Assembly: GCA_963792485.1 (NCBI GenBank)
Contig: CAWBWL010000009.1
Span: 235,827-299,826 of the forward strand
DNA length: 64,000 bases
Direction of reading: 5' to 3'
Origin: JANOYJ01 sp963792485
GTDB lineage: Bacteria > Pseudomonadota > Alphaproteobacteria > Rhizobiales > Rhizobiaceae
Below are positions 1 through 8,489 of the stretch, in pieces. Both the position numbers and the translations under genes were made by a program. Position 1 is the first letter of the stretch, and every line of letters starts with the position of its first letter. Under the pieces are notes generated by a model. The model saw only the letters and a program-made list of their open reading frames with translations. It made no database searches and was not told the DNA's origin.

Positions 1-790
1 TGCTGTGGAGATTCATCAACTCGGTAAACACATCCTCACTGCCCGCGACCAGCAAATTTCCCTTCCGAAGTCCGTCGCCCGCTAGAAAATCATTCGACTT
101 CAGCCCTGCCGCATGGAGAACGCCGAGTGCGCCGAGACAGTCCCAGGAATTGATGTGCGGCTCGAAATAACCAATCAGCCGTCCCGCCGCGACATAGCAC
201 AGCGCCAACGCGCCTGAGCCTTCCCGGTGAAACGTGCCGCCGGCCTCCAGAAACCGCTGAAATGAGGGCAGAAATTCTTTCGGGCCGATGCGCGGGGAAT
301 AGCCGACGCTGCAAATGCCCTCTCGGATCGATTTGCCGGGGTGCTTGCCGACGGGCTTGCTATTGAGCGTTGCGGCAAAACCCGCGCCGCCCGCGAACAG
401 CTCGTCGCGCGCGGGCGCATAGACCATGCCGAATTGGAGCTGATCGTCTTTCACGAAGCCGATTGAAACGCACCAGCTCGTCATGCCGCTGATAAAGGGC
501 TGCGTGCCATCAATCGGATCGACCACCCATATCCCTTGTCCGTCCGAGAAGGTCGTCAGCCCGGTTTCTTCGCCGAGAAAAGCATCTTGCGGGAAATTTT
601 CTTCCAACTGTTTCTTGATGAGAAGTTCGGTGTTGAGATCAGCCTCGCTTGCCAGATCCTGCGGTCCCTTGTTCTTGACCGTCAATGCGTCGCGGTTCCT
701 GAAATAGCCAAGCGCGAGATCGCCGGCATCGCGAATGAGCGTGAGCGCAAAGGCATATCGCGCTGTTATGTCTGTGTTTTCGGCCATCAT
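1..790 (-). CDS. Inositol monophosphatase family phosphatase (3' end beyond window)
   Basis: Reading the minus strand from ATG at 790 gives an open frame of about 263 codons that runs off the left edge, so the C-terminus is missing. The metal-binding motif WVVDPIDGTQPF lies near residue 90, GEETG just before it, and a late SWDCLGALGVLHAAG segment matches the second metal-binding motif of the IMPase family (WDxxAG in most members). The family removes phosphate from inositol phosphates, 3'-phosphoadenosine nucleotides or histidinol phosphate using Mg2+; the exact substrate cannot be told here. Its start overlaps the stop of the upstream fructokinase gene by 4 nt (ATGA), so the two are translationally coupled and a sugar or inositol phosphate role is plausible. 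Note DGTQPF in place of the commoner DGTxNF. Confidence 0.85.
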   Translation of the reverse strand, partial: MMAENTDITARYAFALTLIRDAGDLALGYFRNRDALTVKNKGPQDLASEADLNTELLIKKQLEENFPQDAFLGEETGLTTFSDGQGIWVVDPIDGTQPFISGMTSWCVSIGFVKDDQLQFGMVYAPARDELFAGGAGFAATLNSKPVGKHPGKSIREGICSVGYSPRIGPKEFLPSFQRFLEAGGTFHREGSGALALCYVAAGRLIGYFEPHINSWDCLGALGVLHAAGLKSNDFLAGDGLRKGNLLVAGSEDVFTELMNLHS

Positions 791-1686
791 CCATCTTTCC
801 ATAGCCAGGCCGCGCCGCGCACCCCGCTGGCGTCACCATGTTTGGCGCGGACGATGGGTGTGTGGAACACCGTCGAGAATGTGCGCTTGGCAAGCTCCCC
901 CGGCAGCGTGTCGTAGAGTTCATCAACATTCGACATGCCGCCGCCCATGACGAATATTTCGGGATCAAGTGTGTTGACCACCGTTGCCAGTCCGCGCGCT
1001 ACGCGGTCCACATAGCGATCCCAGAGCATGATGCTCAGCCGGTCGCCCCTGCGCATTTGATCAATGATCTGGCTCGCTTTCAGCGTCTCACCGGTGTGTT
1101 CCTCATATTGCGTTTCAAATGCGCGGCCCGAGACCCAGGTCTCCATGCACCCATGCCGCCCGCAATAGCAGGCTCTGCCTGGAACTTCCGTCGTATCGGG
1201 GAAGGGCAGGGGATTATGCCCCCATTCGCCGCCGCTATTGTTCGGCCCATGATGCGCCTTGCCGCCAACCGCGATCCCCGCGCCCGCACCAGAGCCCAGT
1301 ATCACCGCGAAGACAACGCTATGTCCAGCTCCCGCCCCATCGACCGCTTCGGACGCTGCAAAGCAATCCGCATCATTCTCGACCCTGATATCGCGCAGAA
1401 GCGCCGCCTGCAAATCCGCCTCCACCGGGCGGCGCAGAAGCCAGGTCGAGCTTGCCCCTTTGCCCAGACGGCTGACGGGTTCGAGCGAACCAGGAATACC
1501 GATGCCAATGGACCCAGTCTGACCGGTCTTGGCCTCGAGTCCATCAATCATCGCCTTGATGCGCGCGATGCAGCCTTCATAGTCGTGCCGGGGCGTGTCC
1601 TCGCGCAGGCGCAGCAGCTCGCGCCCGTCCGCTTCCATGGCGACGCCCTCAATCTTGGTGCCGCCCCAGTCAATGCCGATGAGCAT
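787..1686 (-). CDS. mak: ROK-family fructokinase
   Basis: 299 residues, the usual length for a ROK sugar kinase. The N-terminal phosphate-binding motif IGIDWGGTKIEG is at residues 3-14. The GEWGHNPLP segment, the zinc-binding CYCGRHGCME cluster and the C-terminal GGGMSN and SGVRGAAWLW segments closely resemble E. coli Mak (fructokinase), which phosphorylates fructose to fructose 6-phosphate with ATP in the cytoplasm. It is the first gene of a two-gene minus-strand unit with the downstream IMPase-family phosphatase (ATGA overlap). The ~200 nt upstream (1687-1886) is shared with the divergent aminotransferase and must carry both promoters. The alternatives, N-acetylglucosamine kinase or glucokinase, fit the conserved blocks less well. 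Confidence 0.88.
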   Translation of the reverse strand: MLIGIDWGGTKIEGVAMEADGRELLRLREDTPRHDYEGCIARIKAMIDGLEAKTGQTGSIGIGIPGSLEPVSRLGKGASSTWLLRRPVEADLQAALLRDIRVENDADCFAASEAVDGAGAGHSVVFAVILGSGAGAGIAVGGKAHHGPNNSGGEWGHNPLPFPDTTEVPGRACYCGRHGCMETWVSGRAFETQYEEHTGETLKASQIIDQMRRGDRLSIMLWDRYVDRVARGLATVVNTLDPEIFVMGGGMSNVDELYDTLPGELAKRTFSTVFHTPIVRAKHGDASGVRGAAWLWKDG

Positions 1687-1886
1687 AGTTCGCCTCCCGC
1701 CGGTCTCTTCCTCTCCTACAGATTTTCAGTTATCCTCGCTACATGCGCACAGGTTCAAAATCCCCAACGCAATCCCCCCGCACGCGGCATGCCGAACTGC
1801 TGCTCCTTTGCGCGCGCATTGGCTATTCGCCGCACTGATCTCCCTCTGCCTTCATGTTGAGTTCAACTGGCTTTGGGAGACCTGTC

Positions 1887-3263
1887 ATGACCTATCAAAA
1901 CTACACCCTCGCGCAGCTGCAGGCGATTGACGCCGCGCATCATCTGCATCCGTTTACTGATCACAAATCCTTGCGAGAGGCCGGTTCGCGCATGATTGTG
2001 CGCGGCGAGGGGCCGTTCATCTATGACTCCGAAGGCTTCGAAATCCTTGACGGGATGGCGGGTCTCTGGTGCGTCAATCTCGGCTATGGGCGCAAGGAAC
2101 TCGCTGACGTTGCGGCGCGGCAGATGCTTGAAATGCCGTATTACAACTCGTTCTTCAAGAGCACCGTACCGCCTGCAACACTTCTCGCCAAGCGGCTCGC
2201 TGAAATAGCGCCCGCGCACATGAACCAGGTGTTCTTTGGCTCATCAGGTTCAGAATCCAATGACACCGCGCTTCGGCTCGTGCGCCATTACTGGGCGCTT
2301 GAGGGCAAGCCGCAGAAGAATCGGATCATTTCCCGCAAAATGGCCTATCACGGCTCGACCATAGCAGGCTCTTCGCTTGGCGGCATGCAGGGCATGCATG
2401 ACCAGCTTTATGGCGCGGTGCCAAACATCGTTCATGTCATGCCGCCATATGCATTCGAATTGGCTCTGCCCGGCGAAAGCGACCATGATTTCGGCCTGCG
2501 TGCTGCACGGGCGGTTGAAGATGCCATTCTTGAAGCAGGTGCGGACAATGTCGCCGCCTTTATCGGCGAGCCCATCATGGGCGCGGGCGGGGTGAAAATT
2601 CCGCCTGCAAGCTATTGGCCAGAAATTCAGCGTATCTGCCGCAAATATGATGTGCTGATCATGTTGGACGAGGTCATCACCGGCTATGGCCGCACCGGCG
2701 AGTGGTTCGCGTCTCAATCGATGGGGATTGAGGCGGACACAATCACGACGGCAAAAGCGCTGACCTCAGGCTATCTGCCGCTTTCCGCGCTCATCGTGTC
2801 CGACCGCATCGCCGATACGGTCGTCAAAAAGGGCGGGGACTTCAATCATGGCTACACCTATTCGGGTCATCCGGTTTGCTGTGCCTTGGCTTTGGAAAAT
2901 CTCGCCATCATTGAGCGCGAAGGCCTTATCGACCGGGTCAAAAGTGACACCGGACCCTATTTCGGCGAGCGGCTGAAAGCGGCTGTGTCTGGGCACGGAA
3001 TTGTTGGTGAAGTGCGCACATTCGGCCTTCTGGGCGCTATCGAGATCGTTGCGGACAAACAAACCCGCGCGCGTTTCCCGGAAGCCAAGGGCGCTGCGTT
3101 CCTTGTGCGCGATGAGGCGATCAAGAACGGCCTGATGATGCGCGCTGTCGGCGACACAATGATCCTGTCACCGCCGCTGATCTGGACGCGCGAGACGATT
3201 GATCTGGCGGTTGGGCGGATATTGAAGGCGCTGGACGAGGCAGAGACGCAGCTGAGGCAATAG
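1887..3263 (+). CDS. Class III (omega) aminotransferase, putrescine/beta-alanine:pyruvate type
   Basis: PLP-dependent class III aminotransferase, 458 residues from the ATG at 1887. That start is chosen because GGGAG lies 7-11 nt upstream; an in-frame start at 1854 has no ribosome site. Visible motifs are GSSGSESNDTALRL (phosphate cup), LIMLDEVITGYGRTG (the Asp that contacts the pyridine nitrogen) and the Schiff-base lysine in TTAKALTSGYLPL. The overall sequence resembles rhizobial aspartate-aminotransferase-family proteins related to SpuC/YgjG, which move an amino group from putrescine, beta-alanine or similar amines to pyruvate. The 3' end faces mmsB across a structured 280 nt gap, and a hairpin at 3278-3315 probably ends transcription. 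Substrate not decided by sequence. Confidence 0.88.
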   Translation: MTYQNYTLAQLQAIDAAHHLHPFTDHKSLREAGSRMIVRGEGPFIYDSEGFEILDGMAGLWCVNLGYGRKELADVAARQMLEMPYYNSFFKSTVPPATLLAKRLAEIAPAHMNQVFFGSSGSESNDTALRLVRHYWALEGKPQKNRIISRKMAYHGSTIAGSSLGGMQGMHDQLYGAVPNIVHVMPPYAFELALPGESDHDFGLRAARAVEDAILEAGADNVAAFIGEPIMGAGGVKIPPASYWPEIQRICRKYDVLIMLDEVITGYGRTGEWFASQSMGIEADTITTAKALTSGYLPLSALIVSDRIADTVVKKGGDFNHGYTYSGHPVCCALALENLAIIEREGLIDRVKSDTGPYFGERLKAAVSGHGIVGEVRTFGLLGAIEIVADKQTRARFPEAKGAAFLVRDEAIKNGLMMRAVGDTMILSPPLIWTRETIDLAVGRILKALDEAETQLRQ

Positions 3264-3277
3264 GCGCCACAAACGAA

Positions 3278-3315
3278 AACCGCGCTCCTCTGATTTTCAT
3301 CACAGAAGCGCGGTT
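3278..3315 (+). terminator. Hairpin terminator after the aminotransferase
   Basis: The arms AACCGCGCTCCTCTG and CAGAAGCGCGGTT form a stem of about 12 bp with one mismatch, 15 nt after the stop codon. There is no strong T-tract on the plus strand, so it may act as a Rho-assisted or mRNA-protecting hairpin. It could also serve genes arriving from the other side. Confidence 0.5.
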
Positions 3316-3544
3316 CGCCACAATTACGCGTGGCCTTCGCTAAACATACGCATGCGAAGGATACTTAAAGCTCCGGTACGCGAGACCTTTTCCGGAGCGT
3401 TGACAACGTATGACCGCTGCCTTGGGATCACTTCTATAGGCACATCCTTACCCTCCGGTTAGCGAGAGGCTAAGTATTGGTAAATTTCACGATTTTTTTG
3501 GTTAAGGGAATATTTCTGAGGTGACGCCCGGTCATGCCTGCGCG
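3316..3544. other. Structured gap between convergent genes; possible small RNA
   Basis: No credible coding frame lies here. Several stem-loops stand in a row: CCTTCGC/GCGAAGG (around 3334-3360), GCTCCGG/CCGGAGC (around 3370-3398), TGCCT/AGGCA (around 3418-3442) and CCTC/GAGG (around 3452-3469), followed by a run of seven T at about 3491-3497. The run of T after a hairpin series would suit a plus-strand small RNA terminator, but the strand is not certain and no known RNA family was recognised. Convergent genes would not normally need this much structured space. Confidence 0.3.
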
Positions 3545-4432
3545 TCACACTTTATCCGTGCCGCGCAGCATGTTGATGATTGCGCTGAAATCCTTCGCCG
3601 CGTTCCCGTTGGTGTTGAATAGCGCATAGAGCTGCGCCGAAAGCGTGCCAAGCGGAGTGATGGTGGAAGTCCGCTGCGCCTCGTTCTGTGCCAGCCGCAA
3701 GTCTTTCTGCATCAAGGCAGAGGTAAAGCCCGGCTTGAAATCATGGTTCGCGGGCGAAGAGGGAACGGGTCCCGCCACGGGCAGGTATTTGAGCAGCGCG
3801 CGGCTGATCCCAGACTTGCTGGTGGCAATATCAAAGAGAACCTGCTCGGAAAGGCCCAGCCGCTCGGCCAGGAGAAATGCTTCGGCGACCCCAAGCATGG
3901 AAATGCCGAGCATGAGATTGTTGCAAATTTTGGCTGCCTGACCGGAGCCTTCCGCGCCGCAGTGCAGAATGCGCTCGCCCAATGGCTTCAGGAGCGGCTC
4001 AGCGCGGGCAAAGGCTTCCCGCGACCCACCCGCCATGAGGGTAAGCGTGCCATCCCGCGCACCTGCCACGCCGCCCGAAACCGGGCAGTCGAGCGACCTG
4101 TGATCGTGGTCCTCCGCAATCTTGTGCGCTTCGCATGCTGTGTTCACCTCGATGGTGGAGCAGTCGATGAACAAGGCGCCACGCCGCGCCATGGCGGCGA
4201 GTTCCGCATAGACGTTGAGCACGAGCCGTCCATTGAGCAGCATTGTGAATACGGCCTCCGCATCAGCCACCGCCGCCGCAGCTGCGGTCTTCACATCCAC
4301 GCCATTCGCCCGCGCCGCCGCACGGCTTGCCTCGATGAGGTCAAATCCCGATACAATATGTCCGGCCTTCACCAGATTGGCCGCCATCGGTCCACCCATA
4401 TTGCCAAGTCCGATGAATGCGATTTTTGCCAT
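3545..4432 (-). CDS. mmsB: 3-hydroxyisobutyrate dehydrogenase family protein
   Basis: NAD(P)-dependent beta-hydroxyacid dehydrogenase, 295 residues, the standard length. It has the N-terminal Rossmann motif GLGNMGGPMAANLVKAGH (residues 7-24), the substrate-binding DCPVSGGVAGARDGTLTLMAGG region split across residues ~118-140, and the catalytic lysine in GSGQAAKICNNLMLG (~170-180). MmsB oxidises 3-hydroxyisobutyrate to methylmalonate semialdehyde in valine breakdown; related enzymes act on tartronate semialdehyde or glycolaldehyde derivatives. Valine breakdown yields propionyl-CoA, which the pcc/mcm genes at 50-58 kb would use, but the two loci are far apart and no other valine gene is adjacent. 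Transcribed as a single gene, convergent with the aminotransferase and divergent from cobQ. Confidence 0.82.
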   Translation of the reverse strand: MAKIAFIGLGNMGGPMAANLVKAGHIVSGFDLIEASRAAARANGVDVKTAAAAAVADAEAVFTMLLNGRLVLNVYAELAAMARRGALFIDCSTIEVNTACEAHKIAEDHDHRSLDCPVSGGVAGARDGTLTLMAGGSREAFARAEPLLKPLGERILHCGAEGSGQAAKICNNLMLGISMLGVAEAFLLAERLGLSEQVLFDIATSKSGISRALLKYLPVAGPVPSSPANHDFKPGFTSALMQKDLRLAQNEAQRTSTITPLGTLSAQLYALFNTNGNAAKDFSAIINMLRGTDKV

Positions 4433-4547
4433 TGCCGTCCTCCCGTGCCGGAATTTAAACGAGTTCGATTAATTTCAAAGCAAAATTAAAAATCATGACG
4501 GCGCTGTTGAACTGGTCTCAGCTGTCCGCATGCGCTATTCGCCTCCC

Positions 4548-5999
4548 ATGACACGCGCCATCATGCTGCAGGGAACTGGCTCGGATGTGGGCAAGACTGT
4601 GCTTGTCGCCGGGCTTTGCCGCCTTGCGCGCCAGCGCGGGCTCAAAGTGCGCCCGTTCAAGCCGCAGAACATGTCCAATAATGCCGCTGTTGCCGCCGAT
4701 GGCGGGGAGATCGGCCGAGCCCAATGGTTGCAGGCGATGGCCTGCGGCGTAGCGCCATCTGTGCATATGAACCCGGTGCTTTTGAAGCCCCAAAGCGAGA
4801 CGGGCTCGCAAATCATTCTGCAGGGCAAGGCCTGGGGCACTGCGAAGGGCAGAGACTATCAAGCCCTCAAGCCGCGCCTCCTCGAGACGGTCATGGGCTC
4901 TTATGCGAAACTGTGCGAGGGCGCTGACCTGATCATAGCAGAGGGCGCGGGTTCGCCCGCCGAGATCAATCTGCGCAGCGGCGACATTGCCAATATGGGC
5001 TTTGCCACCGCCGCCAATGTGCCAGTTATTTTGGTGGGCGATATTGACCGGGGCGGGGTGATCGCATCGCTCGTCGGCACGCACACGATTTTGCCGGATG
5101 AAGACCGCAAGATGATTTCCGGCTTTGTCATCAACAAGTTCCGCGGCGATGTTTCGCTCTTCGATGATGGGATCAAGGCTGTCACCGCGCACACAAATTG
5201 GCCTTGCTTTGGCGTCGTGCCGTGGCTGAAACAGGCTTCGCGCCTTCCAGCCGAAGATTCCGTAGCGCTTGAAACCGCGCAAGAAGGCGGCAAAGGCAAG
5301 TCAGTGATCGCGGTTCCGGTTCTCGACCGGATTTCCAATTTCGACGATTTCGATCCGCTGAAGTCCGAGCCCGAGATTGATCTCGTATTTGTCAAGGCAG
5401 GCGAGCGCATACCGGAAAACGCCGCGCTCATCATCCTTCCGGGCTCCAAATCAACGATTGCCGATCTCGCAGCCCTGCGCAGCAATGGCTGGGAGGAGGA
5501 GATCAAGCGCCATCATGCGGCTGGCAAGCCCGTCCTTGGCGTCTGCGGCGGCTATCAGATGCTTGGGCGCGAGTTGAATGACCCGCTCGGTCTTGAAGGT
5601 GAGCCATCAAGTGTGAGCGGCCTCGGTCTTCTCGAGATTTCGACGGACATGGAGCCTGAAAAGGCAGTGAGGAATGCAAACGGGCACTCGGTGGCCTTTG
5701 GTGCGCCAATCAACGGCTATGAAATCCATATTGGCCGAACCTCAGGACCTGACTGCAGAAACGCGTTCGCGGTTCTGGATGGTCACCCGGACGGGGCGAT
5801 TTCGGCTGATGGCAGGGTCATGGGTACCTATCTGCATGGCCTGTTTGCAGCCGACTCATTCCGCAGCAAATTCCTCACCCGCCTCGGCATGAACGCCGGC
5901 TCCAGCGCGTACTGGACTGACGTGGATGCTGCCCTTGATGAGATAGCAAGGGAACTCGACCGCCGGGGCCTCGGCAGGATCATCTCGGCGGCGCGCTGA
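4548..5999 (+). CDS. cobQ: Cobyric acid synthase
   Basis: Glutamine-dependent amidotransferase that amidates side chains b, d, e and g of adenosylcobyrinic acid a,c-diamide to give cobyric acid. From ATG 4548 it is 483 residues. The N-terminal ATP-binding domain starts MLQGTGSDVGKT and carries RPFKPQNMSNNAA (residues ~36-48). The C-terminal class I glutaminase domain has the nucleophile Cys in VLGVCGGYQMLG (~330-341) and the His of GTYLHGLF (~425). An in-frame ATG at 4530 is possible; 4548 is preferred because CobQ homologues begin at this point. It stands alone, with no B12 riboswitch in its 115 nt leader and the other cob genes 5 kb or more downstream past the metalloprotease pair. Confidence 0.96.
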   Translation: MTRAIMLQGTGSDVGKTVLVAGLCRLARQRGLKVRPFKPQNMSNNAAVAADGGEIGRAQWLQAMACGVAPSVHMNPVLLKPQSETGSQIILQGKAWGTAKGRDYQALKPRLLETVMGSYAKLCEGADLIIAEGAGSPAEINLRSGDIANMGFATAANVPVILVGDIDRGGVIASLVGTHTILPDEDRKMISGFVINKFRGDVSLFDDGIKAVTAHTNWPCFGVVPWLKQASRLPAEDSVALETAQEGGKGKSVIAVPVLDRISNFDDFDPLKSEPEIDLVFVKAGERIPENAALIILPGSKSTIADLAALRSNGWEEEIKRHHAAGKPVLGVCGGYQMLGRELNDPLGLEGEPSSVSGLGLLEISTDMEPEKAVRNANGHSVAFGAPINGYEIHIGRTSGPDCRNAFAVLDGHPDGAISADGRVMGTYLHGLFAADSFRSKFLTRLGMNAGSSAYWTDVDAALDEIARELDRRGLGRIISAAR

Positions 6000-6012
6000 A
6001 CCGGGCGTGGGG

Positions 6013-8370
6013 TCAGATGTAATAGTCGTTCAGCACATGCGTTGACGTATCATACTCCACAATGTGCTGGTTCCAGGCGTAGAGATTGCCCTGATCGTAA
6101 TCCACAAGCCGAGCATAAAGCGGCTGGCCGGCGTCGAAATAGGCCCAGGTGAAATCCGTCACGCCAGCGGACGAGAAGAAAGTTTGGATCTGCGACCAAG
6201 TGTTGCTCGACGTCTGGTCATAGTCCACCGTCGCGGCAAAATAGGGCTGTCCCGCGTCGTAATAGGCCCAGTAGAAGTCCGTCGTCGCAGCGGTGGAGAA
6301 GAAGGTTTCGATCCGGCTCCAGGAATGGGCTAAGGTTTGGTCGTAGTCCGTGGCAGAGGAATGGAGCGGCTGGCCGGCGTCATAGTAGACGTAGGAGAAG
6401 TCGGTGACGCCTGCTGCCGAGTAAAACGATTGGATTTCTGACCAGCTTGAGGCGGTGGTTTGGTCGAAGTCTATGCTTGCCGCATAGAGCGGTTGACCAG
6501 TGTCGTAGGCCAGCCATTTAAAGTCGATGACCGAGGCGGCGGAATAATATGTGTCTATCCTCGACCAGTTTCCGCTCGCTGATTGGTCGTGGTCTGAATT
6601 GAGCGAGTGGTATAGCTGCTCGGGGTCATAAGTGGTAAGGATGTAATCAAGGATATTGGCAGAAGTGTATGCTGAGACGATTATCGTCCACACGTCATTA
6701 AAATTGGTGTCGAACGTGTTATAATTGTACTCGCCAAAAGCGCCTAGCGCGCTTGCGCCCTGGCCGAGAACCAGTCTTATTGACGACTCGTTTGTATCGT
6801 TGAGCAGCAATGTGGATTTTTGAGTAACTATGGTGACGTCCGAGGCACCGGCCCCGTCCAACCAAATATTGCCGATAAAAACGCCGGGACCTTGAACTGA
6901 AAATGATGGCAAGGCATCGCTTCCGCCCAAGTAAATGACGTCTTCTGTGCTATAATCCATCACGATGCCTGCGGAACCGGGACCGCCTCGGTCATCCATG
7001 AACACGAACCAATCCATACCTGCTCCACCAGTGGCGGTTTGCGAGAACCATCCATAAAGAAAGTCATTACCAGCGTGACCCTCCATGGCACCGTTAAAGC
7101 TAGCGTTTAAAATATCGTCATAATTGGAACCGATGATATTTTGGAAATTTGACAGTGTGTCACCCTCGGCAGTACCGCCCGAGTAGATTCCCCTGCCAAG
7201 ATTGATGTGGACACCCGATACGGAAGTGAAATAGCTTACTGTGTCACCTCCGATATTGCCTCCGCCGTCAAGAACATCGGCTCCGACGCCACCGTCGATG
7301 ATATCGGCACCGTCGCCGCCATTGATATTGTCATTCCCGCTTTCCCCCGAGAGCACGTTGTTCCAATAGTTCCCGAAGATGGTGTCATCAAACCTAGTAC
7401 CGATGACATTCTCGATGATCGTATTGAACGCCACCCCAATATTATTCGTCATTCCATGCGTGGATGAATACTGCCCTGGCCTTATGTCGATCACCGAACT
7501 AGTACGAACCGCCTCCGTAGCCACCGGCGCTCCGTTTGCGTCATATGTGACGAGCCCTGTGCTCGTCACCACATCGCCTGACAAATCCAGCGTATCGACC
7601 CCTCCGGCGTCATATATGGTCAGAACCGGGCTTCCATTTATGGCAAAGTTCAAGACTGAATTGATCCCGGGCGTGGCGTTGTAGCCGTAGGTCGTGTCAC
7701 CAGCGCGTGTGGTGGGATTGAGGTTGTAGCCCGCAAAAAGTCCGGCAAAATTGCCGTCAGTCAGCGCCAGCAGGTCATAAACCATCGGCGTTTGCGGATA
7801 GATCCAGACCCAATCGTTTCCGTTTTTTGCCCAATGCGACGTGCCGCTGCCGTCTGAAGCGGCGTGAAAATACGACATGATCGAATAGCGGTGCGTGTCC
7901 TGCTGGAACAAGGCATCGGTGAAGTAGCCGCCGGTGACGTTGTAGTAGCCTGGATGCTCGAGGCCGATGGCATGCAGCAGTTCGTGAATGATCGTCAGCA
8001 GGCCATAGCTTCCATAGAATAGGCTTGATGACTGGTTTGTGGTCCAGGATTGGTCAAAAAAGAGCTGGCCGGATTGCAGATTGTTCGCCGGGGTGTACCA
8101 TGTGCCATAAGCATAAGTGCCATCGCCGCGGCTGCCATTTATGGTGATGCTCGCGGGGCCGGAATACTGGACAAAGTCAAACCCGAACATTTCCTCAATG
8201 GTCTGGATGGCAATGTTCACCCAGGACTGAAACGTAGCGTCAAGCGCATTTCCGGCAGTGCTGTTGTAATTAAAGGAATAGGAAACGTAAGGCAGGTCCC
8301 AGTGGACGCCGCTTCGCGTCATCAGATTGGCGATAGACTGGCTGTCAAAAACGGGTGGATAAGTTGGCAC
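6013..8370 (-). CDS. RTX serralysin-like M10 metalloprotease with five 41-aa C-terminal repeats (paralogue 1)
   Basis: Probable secreted zinc metalloprotease, 785 residues from GTG 8370. That start has a GGGGG ribosome site 9 nt upstream and aligns the Zn site exactly with paralogue 2; the in-frame ATG at 8418 would add 16 odd residues. Order: catalytic domain with the zinc motif HELLHAIGLEHPG at residues 129-141 and Met-turn SIMSY (~163); a beta-roll with RTX Ca2+-binding nonapeptides such as GGDGADIIDGG (~340-380); an undefined middle section; and five tandem 41-residue repeats with the pattern YDAGQP..DYDQ...W..I.TFFS..GVTDF..Y. There is no N-terminal signal peptide, and the extreme C-terminus NDYYI resembles the acidic-hydrophobic tail recognised by type I secretion. 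No HlyB/HlyD/TolC transporter is present in the window. The substrate is unknown. Confidence 0.85.
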   Translation of the reverse strand: MPTYPPVFDSQSIANLMTRSGVHWDLPYVSYSFNYNSTAGNALDATFQSWVNIAIQTIEEMFGFDFVQYSGPASITINGSRGDGTYAYGTWYTPANNLQSGQLFFDQSWTTNQSSSLFYGSYGLLTIIHELLHAIGLEHPGYYNVTGGYFTDALFQQDTHRYSIMSYFHAASDGSGTSHWAKNGNDWVWIYPQTPMVYDLLALTDGNFAGLFAGYNLNPTTRAGDTTYGYNATPGINSVLNFAINGSPVLTIYDAGGVDTLDLSGDVVTSTGLVTYDANGAPVATEAVRTSSVIDIRPGQYSSTHGMTNNIGVAFNTIIENVIGTRFDDTIFGNYWNNVLSGESGNDNINGGDGADIIDGGVGADVLDGGGNIGGDTVSYFTSVSGVHINLGRGIYSGGTAEGDTLSNFQNIIGSNYDDILNASFNGAMEGHAGNDFLYGWFSQTATGGAGMDWFVFMDDRGGPGSAGIVMDYSTEDVIYLGGSDALPSFSVQGPGVFIGNIWLDGAGASDVTIVTQKSTLLLNDTNESSIRLVLGQGASALGAFGEYNYNTFDTNFNDVWTIIVSAYTSANILDYILTTYDPEQLYHSLNSDHDQSASGNWSRIDTYYSAASVIDFKWLAYDTGQPLYAASIDFDQTTASSWSEIQSFYSAAGVTDFSYVYYDAGQPLHSSATDYDQTLAHSWSRIETFFSTAATTDFYWAYYDAGQPYFAATVDYDQTSSNTWSQIQTFFSSAGVTDFTWAYFDAGQPLYARLVDYDQGNLYAWNQHIVEYDTSTHVLNDYYI
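6016..6630 (-). repeat. Five tandem 41-residue coding repeats in RTX protease 1
   Basis: The last 205 residues split exactly into five units of 41 residues (123 nt each), each starting [YF]D.[GE]Q and carrying an internal D[HFY]DQ and a conserved Trp. The final unit is the most divergent and forms the C-terminus. The repeats are diverged at DNA level, so they are an old feature of the protein and not recent slippage. Confidence 0.85.
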
Positions 8371-8489
8371 GTCGGCTTGCCCCCAAGCATCGCAAATGCC
8401 CGCGCCCGCCGCTGGCAACCGACCCAGTCGTTATCACGTTTCTTGGTTGAAACAAGCGGGTTGTGCAGCTTCTTGCTGCCTACAGGCCG

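Noticed and set aside
838..1860. 340-codon open frame on the plus strand opposite the fructokinase gene
   Set aside because: It is antisense to a clearly conserved ROK kinase and has no family resemblance; long shadow frames are expected at this GC content.
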